Shown: positions 54,571-63,537 of the stretch, piece by piece
How the letters are laid out: each line of letters starts with the position of its first letter
How positions within the stretch are numbered: the first letter of the stretch is position 1
Assembly: GCF_023955655.1 (NCBI RefSeq)
Contig: NZ_JAMXHT010000002.1
Span: 248,001 to 312,000, forward strand
Direction of reading: 5' to 3'
Source of the DNA: Ralstonia soli
GTDB lineage: Bacteria; Pseudomonadota; Gammaproteobacteria; Burkholderiales; Burkholderiaceae
DNA length: 64,000 bases
The notes under the pieces: generated by a model
The model's input: the letters and a program-made list of their open reading frames with translations, nothing else
What the model was told of the DNA's origin: nothing
Databases searched by the model: none
Made by a program: the position numbers and the translations under genes

Positions 54571-57159
54571 TTGTCTTACCAGTCGACCCTGCCGCTTGAT
54601 CCGCAAGAGCCCGCTGCCGCCCACGCGGATGTGCTGGCCCTCCTTCGCATGCTGCCGGTGCGGGAGGGCCACTGGGATGAACTACACGACGCCACGGGCG
54701 CATTGCGTGAACCCTGGCGGCAGTTCTTCGAGCACGTACGCGAGGGCGGCCTAGTCGGGCTGGAGCAGGCCCGTGCCTCCGTCGCCCAGCAGGTGCGCGA
54801 CAACGACATCAGCTACAACGTCTACGCCGACAAGGGCGAGCCGCGCCCGTGGGCGCTCGACCTGCTGCCTTTCCTCATCGACCCTGCCGACTGGGCCGTG
54901 ATCGAGCAGGGCGTGATGCAGCGCGCGCGGCTGCTCAACGCCATCGTGGCGGATACCTACGGCCCGCAGTCGTTGCTGGCGCAGGGGCTGATGCCGCCGG
55001 CGCTGGTGTTCGGCCATCCGGGCTATCTGCGCGCGGTGCGCGGCTTCACGCCCCCGGGCGGGCAGTACCTGCAGATCGTGGCGGTGGACCTGACCCGTGG
55101 GCCCGACGGTAACTGGGTGGTCGTCGGCCATCGCACCGAAGCCCCATCGGGCCTGGGCTATGCGCTGGAGAACCGGTTGATCGTCTCCGGCCTGTTTGCC
55201 GATGCCTTTCGCGAGTTGCGCGCGACACGCCTCGCGCCAACGTATTCGCAGTTGATCAGCACACTGGCTGCTGCCGCGCGCACCACGATGTCTGATGACG
55301 AGGCGGGAGAATCACCGCACATCGCGCTGCTCACGCCGGGCCCTTTTAGCGAGACGTATTTCGAGCACGCCTTCCTGGCGCGCTATCTGGGCATGACGCT
55401 GGTCGAGGGCAAGGACTTGACGGTGCGCGGCGACAAGCTCTATCTGAAGACGTTCAACGGCCTGGAACGCGTGCACGTGGTGCTGCGCCGCCTGGACGAC
55501 GTCTTCTGCGATCCGGTGGAGCTGCGCGCGGACTCCACCATCGGCGTGCCGGGGCTGCTGCAGGTGATGCGTGCGGGCAATGTGATGGTGTCGAACGTGC
55601 CCGGCGCGGGGTTTGTCGAATCGCCGGCCATGCTGGGTTTTTTGCCGGGGATTGCCCAGGCGCTGCTGGGCGAGCCGCTGGCGCTGCCCAGCGTGCCGAC
55701 ATGGTGGTGCGGCGAGGCCCTCGCCCGCGAAGAAGCGCAGGCCAGCCTGTCCGAGGGGCTGCTGCTGCCGACCTGGCCCGGAAACCACCCCGACGGCCCG
55801 CCCGGCATGGCGGGTGGGCCGCAGCCCCTGGCCGACTGGCGCGCGCGCATTGATTGCGCGCCGGACACCTTCACCGTCCAGGCGCCGTTGCCGTATTCCT
55901 GCACGCCGCGCTACGAGGCCGGCATGCTTGCTGGGCGGCCCTCGGTGCTGCGCGTGTTTGCAATTGCGGACATGGCAGGCGGCTGGCATGTCATGCCCGG
56001 CGGATTCACGCGCCTGGCGGCCGATCGACAGGCCTCTGCATCCATGCAGATGGGCGGTAGCAGCGTCGACACCTGGGTGTTGTCGAACCAGCCACAGCCT
56101 GCTGCGCCGTTTACGTTGTTGCCCTCGCCGATGCGGCCGGCGGACCTCGCGCGCAAGCACCGCACAGTGTCGAGCCGCGCGGCGGAGAACCTGTTCTGGT
56201 CCGGCCGCTATGGCGAGCGCGCGGAAAACGGCGTGCGGCTATGCCGCCTCATCCTCGGCTCGCTAGAGGCCAACGATGCCGACACCATGTTCGGCACGTT
56301 GACGGAACTGGCGGCCGAATGCGGGCTGATCTTCAGCGCCGATGTGTTCGCGCGCAGCAGCCCAAGCGCGTTTGAGCGGGCGCTCGTCGCGGGCTTGAGC
56401 GAGCAGTCGGGCACCGCGGGCGTGGGTCAATGCCTGGCCGCGCAGGCGCGTGCCTCGGGCGAGGTGCGCGGGCGCCTGTCGAATGATCATTGGAAAACCA
56501 TCCTTGCCGCGCGCAACGACTTTCGTGACGGGCTGGCCAACCTGAGCGCCGAAGGCGCGCCCGATCGCGTTGCGCTGGTCGACCAGCTCGAATATCTGGC
56601 GACGCAACTGTGCGCCATCAGCGGTGCCCAGGGCGACCGCATGACACGTGACGAGGCCTGGCGCCTGTTGTTTGCCGGCCGCCATATCGAGCGCGTGTGG
56701 GCCATGACCACGTTCCTGCGCGTGATTGCCGAGCAGGGCAAGCTCGCTACTGCCGAGGGGTTTGATCTGCTGCTGCAGTTGTTCGACAGCACGCTCACGT
56801 ACCGGTCTTTGTATCCGGGGCGGCAGGAGGTGCCTGCGCTGCTGGACCTGCTCGTGGTCGAATCGACCAACCCACGTGGGTTGTATGGCGTGTATGACCG
56901 GCTGCGGACCAAGCTGGCGCAGATCGAGCGCGCCGCTGCGCCGATGCACGCCCAGCGCCGCCACCCCTTTGCCGACCTGATGCCCCCGGTGGAGACGCTC
57001 CCATCGCTGGAAGCGCTGTGCGAGACCGATGCCGACGGCCGCTACGCCAACCTCATCCGCCTGTGCGACACGCTGGTGGACTACGTGGCCGCCGCGTCCA
57101 ACGAGATCAGCGCGCGCTACTTCAGCCACGCCAGCACCCCAACCGCACAGGTGGCTTGA
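54571..57159 (+). CDS. circularly permuted ATP-grasp enzyme fused to an alpha-E domain
   Basis: An 862-residue protein from a TTG start (21 bases after the previous stop; no better start is visible nearby). Residues 1-480 are the permuted ATP-grasp part (COG2308/DUF404-407: NDISYNVYADKGEPRPWALDLLP and RLLNAIVADTYG). Residues about 530-862 are the alpha-E helical domain (COG2307/DUF403: SSRAAENLFWSGRYGERAEN, WRLLFAGRHIERVWAMTTFL). In many genomes these are separate genes; here they are fused. ATP-grasp enzymes of this kind are predicted to join amino acids or peptides through amide bonds. The substrate is unknown. Confidence 0.9.
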   Translation: MSYQSTLPLDPQEPAAAHADVLALLRMLPVREGHWDELHDATGALREPWRQFFEHVREGGLVGLEQARASVAQQVRDNDISYNVYADKGEPRPWALDLLPFLIDPADWAVIEQGVMQRARLLNAIVADTYGPQSLLAQGLMPPALVFGHPGYLRAVRGFTPPGGQYLQIVAVDLTRGPDGNWVVVGHRTEAPSGLGYALENRLIVSGLFADAFRELRATRLAPTYSQLISTLAAAARTTMSDDEAGESPHIALLTPGPFSETYFEHAFLARYLGMTLVEGKDLTVRGDKLYLKTFNGLERVHVVLRRLDDVFCDPVELRADSTIGVPGLLQVMRAGNVMVSNVPGAGFVESPAMLGFLPGIAQALLGEPLALPSVPTWWCGEALAREEAQASLSEGLLLPTWPGNHPDGPPGMAGGPQPLADWRARIDCAPDTFTVQAPLPYSCTPRYEAGMLAGRPSVLRVFAIADMAGGWHVMPGGFTRLAADRQASASMQMGGSSVDTWVLSNQPQPAAPFTLLPSPMRPADLARKHRTVSSRAAENLFWSGRYGERAENGVRLCRLILGSLEANDADTMFGTLTELAAECGLIFSADVFARSSPSAFERALVAGLSEQSGTAGVGQCLAAQARASGEVRGRLSNDHWKTILAARNDFRDGLANLSAEGAPDRVALVDQLEYLATQLCAISGAQGDRMTRDEAWRLLFAGRHIERVWAMTTFLRVIAEQGKLATAEGFDLLLQLFDSTLTYRSLYPGRQEVPALLDLLVVESTNPRGLYGVYDRLRTKLAQIERAAAPMHAQRRHPFADLMPPVETLPSLEALCETDADGRYANLIRLCDTLVDYVAAASNEISARYFSHASTPTAQVA

Positions 57160-58058
57160 TGCAAGCACGCGCCACGCTCCTGACGGTCTCGCACAGCACG
57201 GTCTATCACTACGCAACTGCGGTAGAAACGGCGCAGCATCTGGCGACCATCCGCCCGCGTGCCTGCCCGTGGCAAGAGATCGTCGCGCACGATGAGCAGA
57301 TCGATCCGTCACCCTCGTACCTGACCAGCCGTGTCGACGGCTTTGGCAACGACGTGCTGTATTTCTCGCTTGATGCCCCGCACGACAGCCTGCGCATGAC
57401 CAGCGAGACCACGGTGCGCTTGCTGCCGCGCTGGAACGACCTGGACCCAGCCGCCACGCCCGCGTGGGAGGTTGTGGCGCAGCGCCTGCGGTATCAGGCC
57501 GGCTCCATGTTCTATCCGGAAGCCGAGTTCTGTTTTGCCTCGCCCAACATCGCGCTGACCCCCGAACTGGAGCGCTATGCGCGAGAGAGTTTCGCTGCAG
57601 GCACGCCTGTGGTGGCCGGCGCCATCGACCTGATGCATCGCCTGCATGCCGACTTTGAATACGCCCCCACCGCAACCGCTTTCGATACGCCGGCCGCGCA
57701 AGCGTTTGAGCTGCGTCGGGGCGTCTGCCAGGACTTTGCCCAGGTGATGATCGGCTGCCTGCGCGCACTGGGATTGCCCGCCCGCTATGTGAGCGGCTAT
57801 CTGCGGACCGAGCCGCCGGCTGGGCAGCCCCGATTGATCGGGGCCGATGCCTCGCACGCGTGGGTGTCGGTGTTCTGCCCGCAAAGCGGTTGGGTGGATC
57901 TTGACCCGACCAACGACGTGCTGGCCGATCTGGACCACGTGACGCTCGCCATCGGACGCGATTACAGCGACGTTTCACTGCTGCGCGGCATGATCCTCGG
58001 CGGTGGCGAGCATCAGGTGGACGTGGCGGTCAGCGTAGGGGAAGTCACGGGCCTCTGA
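57159..58058 (+). CDS. transglutaminase-like protein, second copy
   Basis: A 299-residue protein that overlaps the previous stop by one base (TGATG). The N-terminal beta domain is followed by the core with C190 (RRGVCQDFAQ), H233 (ASHAWVSVF) and D249 (DLDPTND). This is the compact transglutaminase-like family found in the same operons as DUF2126 and alpha-E. It could cleave or transfer isopeptide links. Unlike the longer protein at 51139 it has no DUF2126 part. Confidence 0.9.
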   Translation: MQARATLLTVSHSTVYHYATAVETAQHLATIRPRACPWQEIVAHDEQIDPSPSYLTSRVDGFGNDVLYFSLDAPHDSLRMTSETTVRLLPRWNDLDPAATPAWEVVAQRLRYQAGSMFYPEAEFCFASPNIALTPELERYARESFAAGTPVVAGAIDLMHRLHADFEYAPTATAFDTPAAQAFELRRGVCQDFAQVMIGCLRALGLPARYVSGYLRTEPPAGQPRLIGADASHAWVSVFCPQSGWVDLDPTNDVLADLDHVTLAIGRDYSDVSLLRGMILGGGEHQVDVAVSVGEVTGL

Positions 58059-58091
58059 GGGGGCCGATTTGGTAGCACAGCAGGGAGCATC

Positions 58092-58370
58092 ATGAAAAAC
58101 GAAATCTCTTGGCAAGACCTGCCCGACCCGGCCGATGTATCGGGCGTTTTCGCTTTTGCCATGTCGTTCAACGGCTATGAAGAACTGGGCTCGTTTGAAG
58201 CCTGCACGAGTGCCGCGCGCGAACGCAGGCGCGCTTCGCTTGCCGACCTGCGCAACGAGCTGTTCTGCGCCGCGCGTGCATCGCGCCATGCCGGTTCAAC
58301 GGGCTACCTGGGGACGTACGAGGCGTTGCTTCCGCTTTTCCGGCATATGCTGGGTGCGCCTGGCAGGTGA
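58092..58370 (+). CDS. small protein of unknown function downstream of the transglutaminase operon
   Basis: A 92-residue frame starting 33 bases after the transglutaminase stop, with a good GGGAG site seven bases before the ATG. It is acidic to neutral, soluble and predicted helical after residue 20 (FAFAMSFNGYEELGSFEACTS, RRRASLADLRNELFCAARAS). No family is recognised. Position in the same transcript makes it a candidate partner or substrate of the peptide-modification genes. It could be unrelated. Confidence 0.6.
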   Translation: MKNEISWQDLPDPADVSGVFAFAMSFNGYEELGSFEACTSAARERRRASLADLRNELFCAARASRHAGSTGYLGTYEALLPLFRHMLGAPGR

Positions 58371-58482
58371 GCGATACAGCGCGGCTGTCATCGTTGCGTT
58401 GAAGGCCGAGCACGCAAACGCAGCGGCGCGCACGTGCTCAGATGGTGCGCGCGCATGGCCACGCACATCGACGCAGCCGGGC

Positions 58483-59127
58483 CTACAGGCCATTTTCCAC
58501 CATCTCCACCACGCGCAGTGCGATGGCGCCGGTCTGCTCCGGCGGGCGGCTGCGCAAGGGGCCGTCGATGATGAGCAGCGCGAGCCCATGCACCGCAGAC
58601 CATGCGAGGTATTCGGCACCGGGCCGGCGCTCGGCGGGTAGCACGCCGGCGGCGGTCATGCGATCCAGCGCGAGGCTCAGCAACTGGAACGGGTTCAATC
58701 CGCTGTCGCCGGCCTTGGCGGGGTCGGCGTCGTTTTCCACTTCATCGGGCACGGCAAAGGCGGTGCGGAACAGGCCCGTCTCCATTTGCGCAAAACGCAG
58801 GTAGCCGACCCCGATGGCACGCAGTGAAGCGCGTGCCCGTGCGTCTTCGGGCCCGGTCGGGTCGATGGCGTTCAGTTCGGCTTCCATCGCGCGCGCCAAC
58901 GCGGCGAGCGCTTCCGCCCGCACACCCTGCAGCAGATCCAGCCGGTTGGCGAAGTGGCGGTAAGCCGCATTCGGCACGACACCGGCACGGCGCGTGGCCT
59001 CGCGCAGCACGATGGCATCCGGCCCGCCTGCGCGCGCCAACTCAATGCCCGCGTCGAGCAGCGCGCGCCGCAGGTCGCCATGGCGATAGGTGGTACGCAC
59101 CGGCGGCCGGGGTGGTTCCTGGGTCAT
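58483..59127 (-). CDS. TetR-family transcriptional regulator
   Basis: A 214-residue repressor-type protein. The N-terminal helix-turn-helix reads RRALLDAGIELARAGGPDAI and TRRAGVVPNAAYRHFANRLDLLQGV, the form with a C-terminal domain of the TetR_C_13-like kind. It is divergent from the SnoaL-like gene. A 21-base inverted repeat at 59181-59201 in the shared upstream region is the probable operator. The ATG at 59127 starts the conserved part; the open frame upstream covers the operator. Confidence 0.88.
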   Translation of the reverse strand: MTQEPPRPPVRTTYRHGDLRRALLDAGIELARAGGPDAIVLREATRRAGVVPNAAYRHFANRLDLLQGVRAEALAALARAMEAELNAIDPTGPEDARARASLRAIGVGYLRFAQMETGLFRTAFAVPDEVENDADPAKAGDSGLNPFQLLSLALDRMTAAGVLPAERRPGAEYLAWSAVHGLALLIIDGPLRSRPPEQTGAIALRVVEMVENGL

Positions 59128-59180
59128 GCAAACACGCTCCGCAAGCTTGATGTGGACACCGTCCATTATGTCTGCTATCG

Positions 59181-59201
59181 TTTGTGAACAGTGTCCACAA
59201 A
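59181..59201. promoter_or_regulatory. inverted repeat, likely TetR operator
   Basis: The half-sites TTTGTGAACA and (complement) TTTGTGGACA face each other around one central base. They lie 54-74 bases before the regulator start and 66-86 before the SnoaL-like start, so a regulator bound here could control both genes. Confidence 0.6.
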
Positions 59202-59266
59202 TCAACCCTAGGCGCTGTTGCGCAAATTTCCAAGACCGGATTGCGGCAAAGTTTTCGGAGGCCGGC

Positions 59267-59698
59267 ATGACGACTGCAACAAACGCCGTGGACGATGAAG
59301 CGCAATTGCGTGCGTTGATCGACGCATGGGCCGCCGCCGTCCGCGCCAAGGATATCGACGCCGTCATGCGCAATTACGCACCCGACGTGGTGGTGTTTGA
59401 TGTGATGCCACCGCTCTTCGTGAAGGGTGTCGAGGCCTACCGCCGCAACTGGCAGGGTTGGTTCGAGGCACTGGAGGGGCCAGCCGATTTCCAGTTCACC
59501 GAACTGCACCTCGAGGTGAGTGGCGATCTGGCCTATTGCTTCAGCACGAACCGCCTGAGGGCGCGTTATCGCGATGGCGGCAGGCACGATGCACAAACGC
59601 GCGCCACCGTGTGTTTTCGCAAAACCGATGGTCGTTGGCAGGTCGTGCACGAGCACGCCTCGGTGCCGATGCCGGTGCCGGAAACCGCGTGCAACTGA
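59267..59698 (+). CDS. SnoaL/DUF4440-like protein
   Basis: A 143-residue protein of the NTF2-like alpha/beta barrel class: EAQLRALIDAWAAAVRAKDI, then VMRNYAPDVVVFDVMPP, and strands ending WQVVHEHASVPMP. The family covers ketosteroid isomerase-like and ligand-binding proteins; the function is not assigned. The ATG has CGGAGG six bases before it. The divergent TetR regulator probably controls it, and VOC and MFS genes follow. Confidence 0.82.
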   Translation: MTTATNAVDDEAQLRALIDAWAAAVRAKDIDAVMRNYAPDVVVFDVMPPLFVKGVEAYRRNWQGWFEALEGPADFQFTELHLEVSGDLAYCFSTNRLRARYRDGGRHDAQTRATVCFRKTDGRWQVVHEHASVPMPVPETACN

Positions 59699-59782
59699 CC
59701 TGATTGAGGTGCATTCCCCCGACCGCGTGGTGTGATGCGCGGCTTTGCAGTCCCCACTGCGTTCCTATCCCAAGGAGTTGTG

Positions 59783-60214
59783 ATGCAAATTCAACCGTAT
59801 CTGTTCTTTGAAGGTCATTGTGAAGAAGCGCTGGAGTTTTACAAGAAGACGCTTGGCGCCAAGGTCGACATGCTGATGCACTACAAGGATGCCCCCAAGG
59901 ATGCGCAACCGACTGCCGAGCAATGCGGCGGCATGGCACCGCCGCTCGACAAGGTGATGCACGCGGCGTTTCGCGTTGGCGAAACCCAGGTGCTGGCATC
60001 CGACGGCATGGCTTCGGGCAAGCCCGACTTCAAGGGCTTTGGTTTGTCCGTCAGCGTGGCCGACAAGGCCGCCGCCGAGCAAACGTTCAAGGCGTTGGGT
60101 GAGGGTGGCCAGGTCACGATGCCGATGGCCGAGACGTTTTTTGCCGTCGCCTTCGGCATGGTGGTCGACCGATTTGGCGTGACGTGGATGGTGATCGCAC
60201 CCAAGCCGATGTAA
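59783..60214 (+). CDS. VOC-family protein (PhnB/glyoxalase-like)
   Basis: A 143-residue protein that starts IQPYLFFEGHCEEALEFYKK, the typical opening of the PhnB-like (DUF899/3-demethylubiquinone-9-like) VOC fold. Two beta-alpha-beta3 modules are seen, the second with VADKAAAEQTFKALGEGG and ending DRFGVTWMVIAP. The substrate is unknown. AAGGAG precedes the ATG. It is 84 bases from the SnoaL-like gene and likely in the same transcript. Confidence 0.85.
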   Translation: MQIQPYLFFEGHCEEALEFYKKTLGAKVDMLMHYKDAPKDAQPTAEQCGGMAPPLDKVMHAAFRVGETQVLASDGMASGKPDFKGFGLSVSVADKAAAEQTFKALGEGGQVTMPMAETFFAVAFGMVVDRFGVTWMVIAPKPM

Positions 60215-60231
60215 GCGCGCCTGCGCACCAC

Positions 60232-60261
60232 GAACGGCCGCCATGCAGGTGGCCGTTCTTC
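60232..60261 (+). terminator. possible weak terminator
   Basis: GAACGGCC (60232-60239) pairs with GGCCGTTC (60251-60258); the following T-tract is short. It lies between the VOC and MFS genes. Confidence 0.4.
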
Positions 60262-60312
60262 ACTTGGTGCACCTCAACCTCGTTGCACCCATTGCGAATA
60301 AGGAGCGTTTCC

Positions 60313-61761
60313 ATGACGCATGGCATCGACGAACGCAAGCGCTGGCTTGCCCTCATCGTGCTCTGCCTGGGCGTGTTGATGATCGTGCTGGACACGACCA
60401 TCGTGAACGTTGCACTGCCGTCCATCCGGGCGGACCTGGGCTTTACCGAGACCGCGCTGGTGTGGGTGGTCAACGCCTACATGCTGACCTTCGGCGGCTT
60501 TCTGCTGCTGGGCGGCCGGCTCGGTGACCTGTTCGGGCATCGCAAGCTGTTTCTGCTGGGCATCACGCTGTTCACGTTGGCGTCGGCCGCGTGCGGGCTG
60601 GCAAATTCGCAGGGGGTGCTCATCACGGCGCGTGCCGTGCAAGGGCTGGGTGGGGCGGTGGTGTCGGCGGTGTCGTTGTCGCTCATCATGAATCTGTTTA
60701 CCTCGCCCGCCGATCGCGCCAAGGCCATGGGCATCTACGGCTTTGTGTGCGCGGGCGGGGGCAGCATTGGAGTGCTGCTCGGCGGCCTGTTGACCAGCGC
60801 GCTGAGCTGGCACTGGATTTTCCTGGTCAACCTGCCGATCGGTGTGGCGGTGTATGCGGCGTGCGTGGCGTTGCTGCCGGCGGGCAAGCCGCTGGCCGAT
60901 CGCGCCAAGCTGGACGTGGCAGGTGCCATTGCAGTGACGGCCTCGTTGATGCTGGCGGTGTACGCCATCGTGCATGGCAACGAAGCTGGCTGGGCATCCA
61001 CGCAAACGCTTACGCAGCTGGGCATTGCCGTTGCGCTGATGATCGCGTTCCTGGTGATCGAATCGCGCGTGTCGCATCCACTGATGCCACTGCGTATGTT
61101 CGCGCTGCGCAATGTGGCCACTGCCAATGTGGTAGGCGTGCTGTGGGCTGCGGCGATGTTCGCGTGGTTCTTCATCTCAGCGCTGTACATGCAGCGCGTG
61201 CTGAACTACAGCGCCATGCAGGTGGGGCTGGCCTTCCTGCCGGCCAACATCATCATGGCGGTGTTCTCGCTGGGCTTGTCGGCCAAGCTGGTGATGCGCT
61301 TCGGTATTCGGGCGCCGCTGTCGCTCGGGCTGCTGGTGGCGGCCGTTGGGCTGATGCTGTTTGCGCGCGCGCCAGCGGATGGCAGCTTTGCGCTGGACGT
61401 GCTGCCCGGCATGCTGCTGCTGGGCCTGGGTGCGGGCGTGGCCTTCAACCCGGTGCTGCTGGCGGCGATGAGCGACGTGGCGCCGGATGAATCCGGCCTT
61501 GCGTCGGGCGTGGTCAACACGTCGTTCATGATGGGCGGTGCGCTGGGGCTGGCCATCCTGGCGAGCCTGGCAGCCGCGCGCACGGAGGGGCTGGCCGCAG
61601 CCGGCGCCGATGCAACGGCGGCGCTCAACGGCGGTTACCACCTTGCGTTCCTGCTGGGTGCCGTTGCAGCCGTGTTGGCCTCGGCCTTGGCGGGCGTGTT
61701 CGTGCGCACCCGCGCGCATGGGGCGGCGTCGGACGAGGCTTCGTCCGCAGCATCCATCTGA
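60313..61761 (+). CDS. MFS drug exporter, DHA2 (EmrB/QacA) family
   Basis: A 482-residue transporter with about 14 helices. The start LALIVLCLGVLMIVLDTTIVNVALPSI is the motif D1-type opening of DHA2 exporters, and GGRLGDLFGHRKLF is motif A. It uses the proton gradient to export small compounds; the substrate is not known. ATG 60313 has AGGAG seven bases upstream. Together with the TetR gene and the small enzymes before it, it may form a resistance or detoxification unit. Confidence 0.9.
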   Translation: MTHGIDERKRWLALIVLCLGVLMIVLDTTIVNVALPSIRADLGFTETALVWVVNAYMLTFGGFLLLGGRLGDLFGHRKLFLLGITLFTLASAACGLANSQGVLITARAVQGLGGAVVSAVSLSLIMNLFTSPADRAKAMGIYGFVCAGGGSIGVLLGGLLTSALSWHWIFLVNLPIGVAVYAACVALLPAGKPLADRAKLDVAGAIAVTASLMLAVYAIVHGNEAGWASTQTLTQLGIAVALMIAFLVIESRVSHPLMPLRMFALRNVATANVVGVLWAAAMFAWFFISALYMQRVLNYSAMQVGLAFLPANIIMAVFSLGLSAKLVMRFGIRAPLSLGLLVAAVGLMLFARAPADGSFALDVLPGMLLLGLGAGVAFNPVLLAAMSDVAPDESGLASGVVNTSFMMGGALGLAILASLAAARTEGLAAAGADATAALNGGYHLAFLLGAVAAVLASALAGVFVRTRAHGAASDEASSAASI

Positions 61762-61817
61762 GCCCGCAGAGGAAACTCTCCGCGTGCCTCCATCGGAGCG
61801 CGCGGTGAAGCTGCGCT

Positions 61818-62429
61818 TCAGCCCTGTTTATCGCTCAGGCCGTTTTCCAGCATGTCGATCACCATCTCGGCATAGCCCTCATACGAAAGCGGCCCGTCGG
61901 GTTTCAGCCAGGTGAACGTCCAGTTCATCATGCCGAACAGCATCATGGTGATGGGCCTGCAGTTGGCATCGTCCACCTTGTGGGGGTAGGCGGCGCCCAG
62001 TTGCCGGCCCACGGCAGCCACGACGTCCCGCTCGCGCGCGAGCACGATGTCGCGCTGCTCCGGTGACAGGTATTTCACGTCATTGAGCAAGGCCACGTGC
62101 CGCGTGCGCGAGGTGGCGTACTCGGCCAGGAACGTGCGGACCAGCAGATGCAGCGTGGCGCGGGCGGAGAGCCTGGCGTGCCGCGCGTCGCTCTCGGCGC
62201 GTTCAACCAGATCCGCCAGCCGCCGCGTGTAGCGGTCGAGCAGATCGAACAAGATGGCTTCCTTGCCTTCATAGTAGTGATACAGGCGCGACTTCGAGCC
62301 ACCGCATGCAGCGGCGAGCTGGTTCATCGACACGCTCGGGTAGCTGTCGGCCGCAAAGGCTTCGGCGGCGGTGTCGAGCACGCTTTCGCGGCGCAACTCG
62401 AATTCGTCTTCGTTCTTGACGCGGGACAT
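61818..62429 (-). CDS. TetR-family transcriptional regulator
   Basis: A 203-residue regulator. The helix-turn-helix region reads RRESVLDTAAEAFAADSYPS and MNQLAAACGGSKSRLYHYYEGKEAILFDLLD. The C-terminal part (ARLSARATLHLLVRTFLAEY) is a ligand-binding domain. ATG 62429 is chosen as the conserved region starts there; ATG 62444 is possible. A 24-base inverted repeat lies at 62512-62535. It is divergent from the methyltransferase gene. The MFS gene converges on it. Confidence 0.87.
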   Translation of the reverse strand: MSRVKNEDEFELRRESVLDTAAEAFAADSYPSVSMNQLAAACGGSKSRLYHYYEGKEAILFDLLDRYTRRLADLVERAESDARHARLSARATLHLLVRTFLAEYATSRTRHVALLNDVKYLSPEQRDIVLARERDVVAAVGRQLGAAYPHKVDDANCRPITMMLFGMMNWTFTWLKPDGPLSYEGYAEMVIDMLENGLSDKQG

Positions 62430-62511
62430 GTCTGGGCGGCACATCGATTGGATGCCCGCCATGTTAACCGGGTGGGTTGCCAGGTGTCGATGCAGTTGCG
62501 GCGCATCAGGC

Positions 62512-62535
62512 GATTTCATGCATGGCCATGAAATC
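62512..62535. promoter_or_regulatory. inverted repeat between TetR and methyltransferase genes
   Basis: GATTTCATG (62512-62520) and CATGAAATC (62527-62535) are perfect inverted arms around six bases. The site is 83 bases before the regulator start and 154 before the methyltransferase, so it is a plausible TetR operator. Confidence 0.5.
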
Positions 62536-62688
62536 CGGTCCTGCGTCAGCAAATGCGTCCTTGGAAGGTGGCGCGCTCGTGCCTGGGCAGGCGCACTTGG
62601 TCGTCTAGTCGACTTGACGGAGTGCCTGCCGCGCGGATCCGGACTATAACCACACATGCCCGACCCTCACTTCGGGCAAAGGCGGTGA

Positions 62689-63510
62689 ATGATGGAAGCA
62701 CGCGGCAACGACAAGGTGTTCGCCGGCTCGATTCCCGAGCTGTATGACACGCTGCTGGTCCCGTTGATCTTTGCGCCCTATGCGGTGGACATGGCTGCCC
62801 GGGCCGCACGGGGCACGCCGAAACGCGTACTGGAAGTGGCGGCCGGCACCGGCGCCGTGACGCGCGCGATGGCGCATGCACTCTCAGAAGCCACCGAGAT
62901 TGTCGCCACCGACTTGAACCCGCCGATGCTCGATCGCGCTGCCGCGGTAGGCACCACCCGGCCCGTGACGTGGCAACAGGCCGATGCGCAGCAGTTGCCG
63001 TTTGATGACGGCAGCTTTGACCTCGTGGTCTGCCAGTTTGGCGTGATGTTCTTTCCAGACCGGCCCAAGGCCTTTGCTGAGGCGCGGCGCGTGCTGACAC
63101 CGGGCGGAACGCTGCTCTTCAGCGTATGGGATCGCATCGAGGACAACGATTTCGCAAACGCCGTCACGCGTGCCCTGGCGAAACGCTTTCCCGAGAACCC
63201 GCCGATGTTTCTGGCACGCACGCCGCATGGCCACTACGATCGCGCCGCGCTTCAGGCAGATGCACGCCAGGGCGGTTTTGCCGCAGAACTCGCCTGTGAT
63301 GTCGTGACAGCACGCAGCCGCGCAGATACGGCGCGCGTGGTGGCCATGGCCTACTGCCAGGGCACCCCAGTGCGAGGCGAGCTGGAGGCTTTGGGCCCCA
63401 CTGCCTTGGACGATGCCACCGATGCCTGCACAGACGCGTTGGCCGCACAGTTTGGCGCCGGGCCGGTCGATGGAAAGCTTCAGGCGCTGATGTTCAGCGT
63501 CACGGCCTGA
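62689..63510 (+). CDS. class I SAM-dependent methyltransferase (UbiE/Methyltransf_11-like)
   Basis: A 273-residue protein. SAM-binding motifs: VLEVAAGTGAVTRAM (motif I), VATDLNPPML (ribose aspartate), QADAQQLPFDDGSFDLVVC (motif II/III). Small-molecule substrate is likely but unknown. The ATGATG start follows AAAGGCGG. It is divergent from the TetR gene and could be its target. Confidence 0.85.
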   Translation: MMEARGNDKVFAGSIPELYDTLLVPLIFAPYAVDMAARAARGTPKRVLEVAAGTGAVTRAMAHALSEATEIVATDLNPPMLDRAAAVGTTRPVTWQQADAQQLPFDDGSFDLVVCQFGVMFFPDRPKAFAEARRVLTPGGTLLFSVWDRIEDNDFANAVTRALAKRFPENPPMFLARTPHGHYDRAALQADARQGGFAAELACDVVTARSRADTARVVAMAYCQGTPVRGELEALGPTALDDATDACTDALAAQFGAGPVDGKLQALMFSVTA

Positions 63511-63537
63511 GATATCGGTAGGTGCTACGCAAAGGTG

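Noticed and set aside
52759-54672. 637-codon open frame antisense to the DUF2126 gene
   Set aside because: No family features; runs past the start of the next plus-strand gene.
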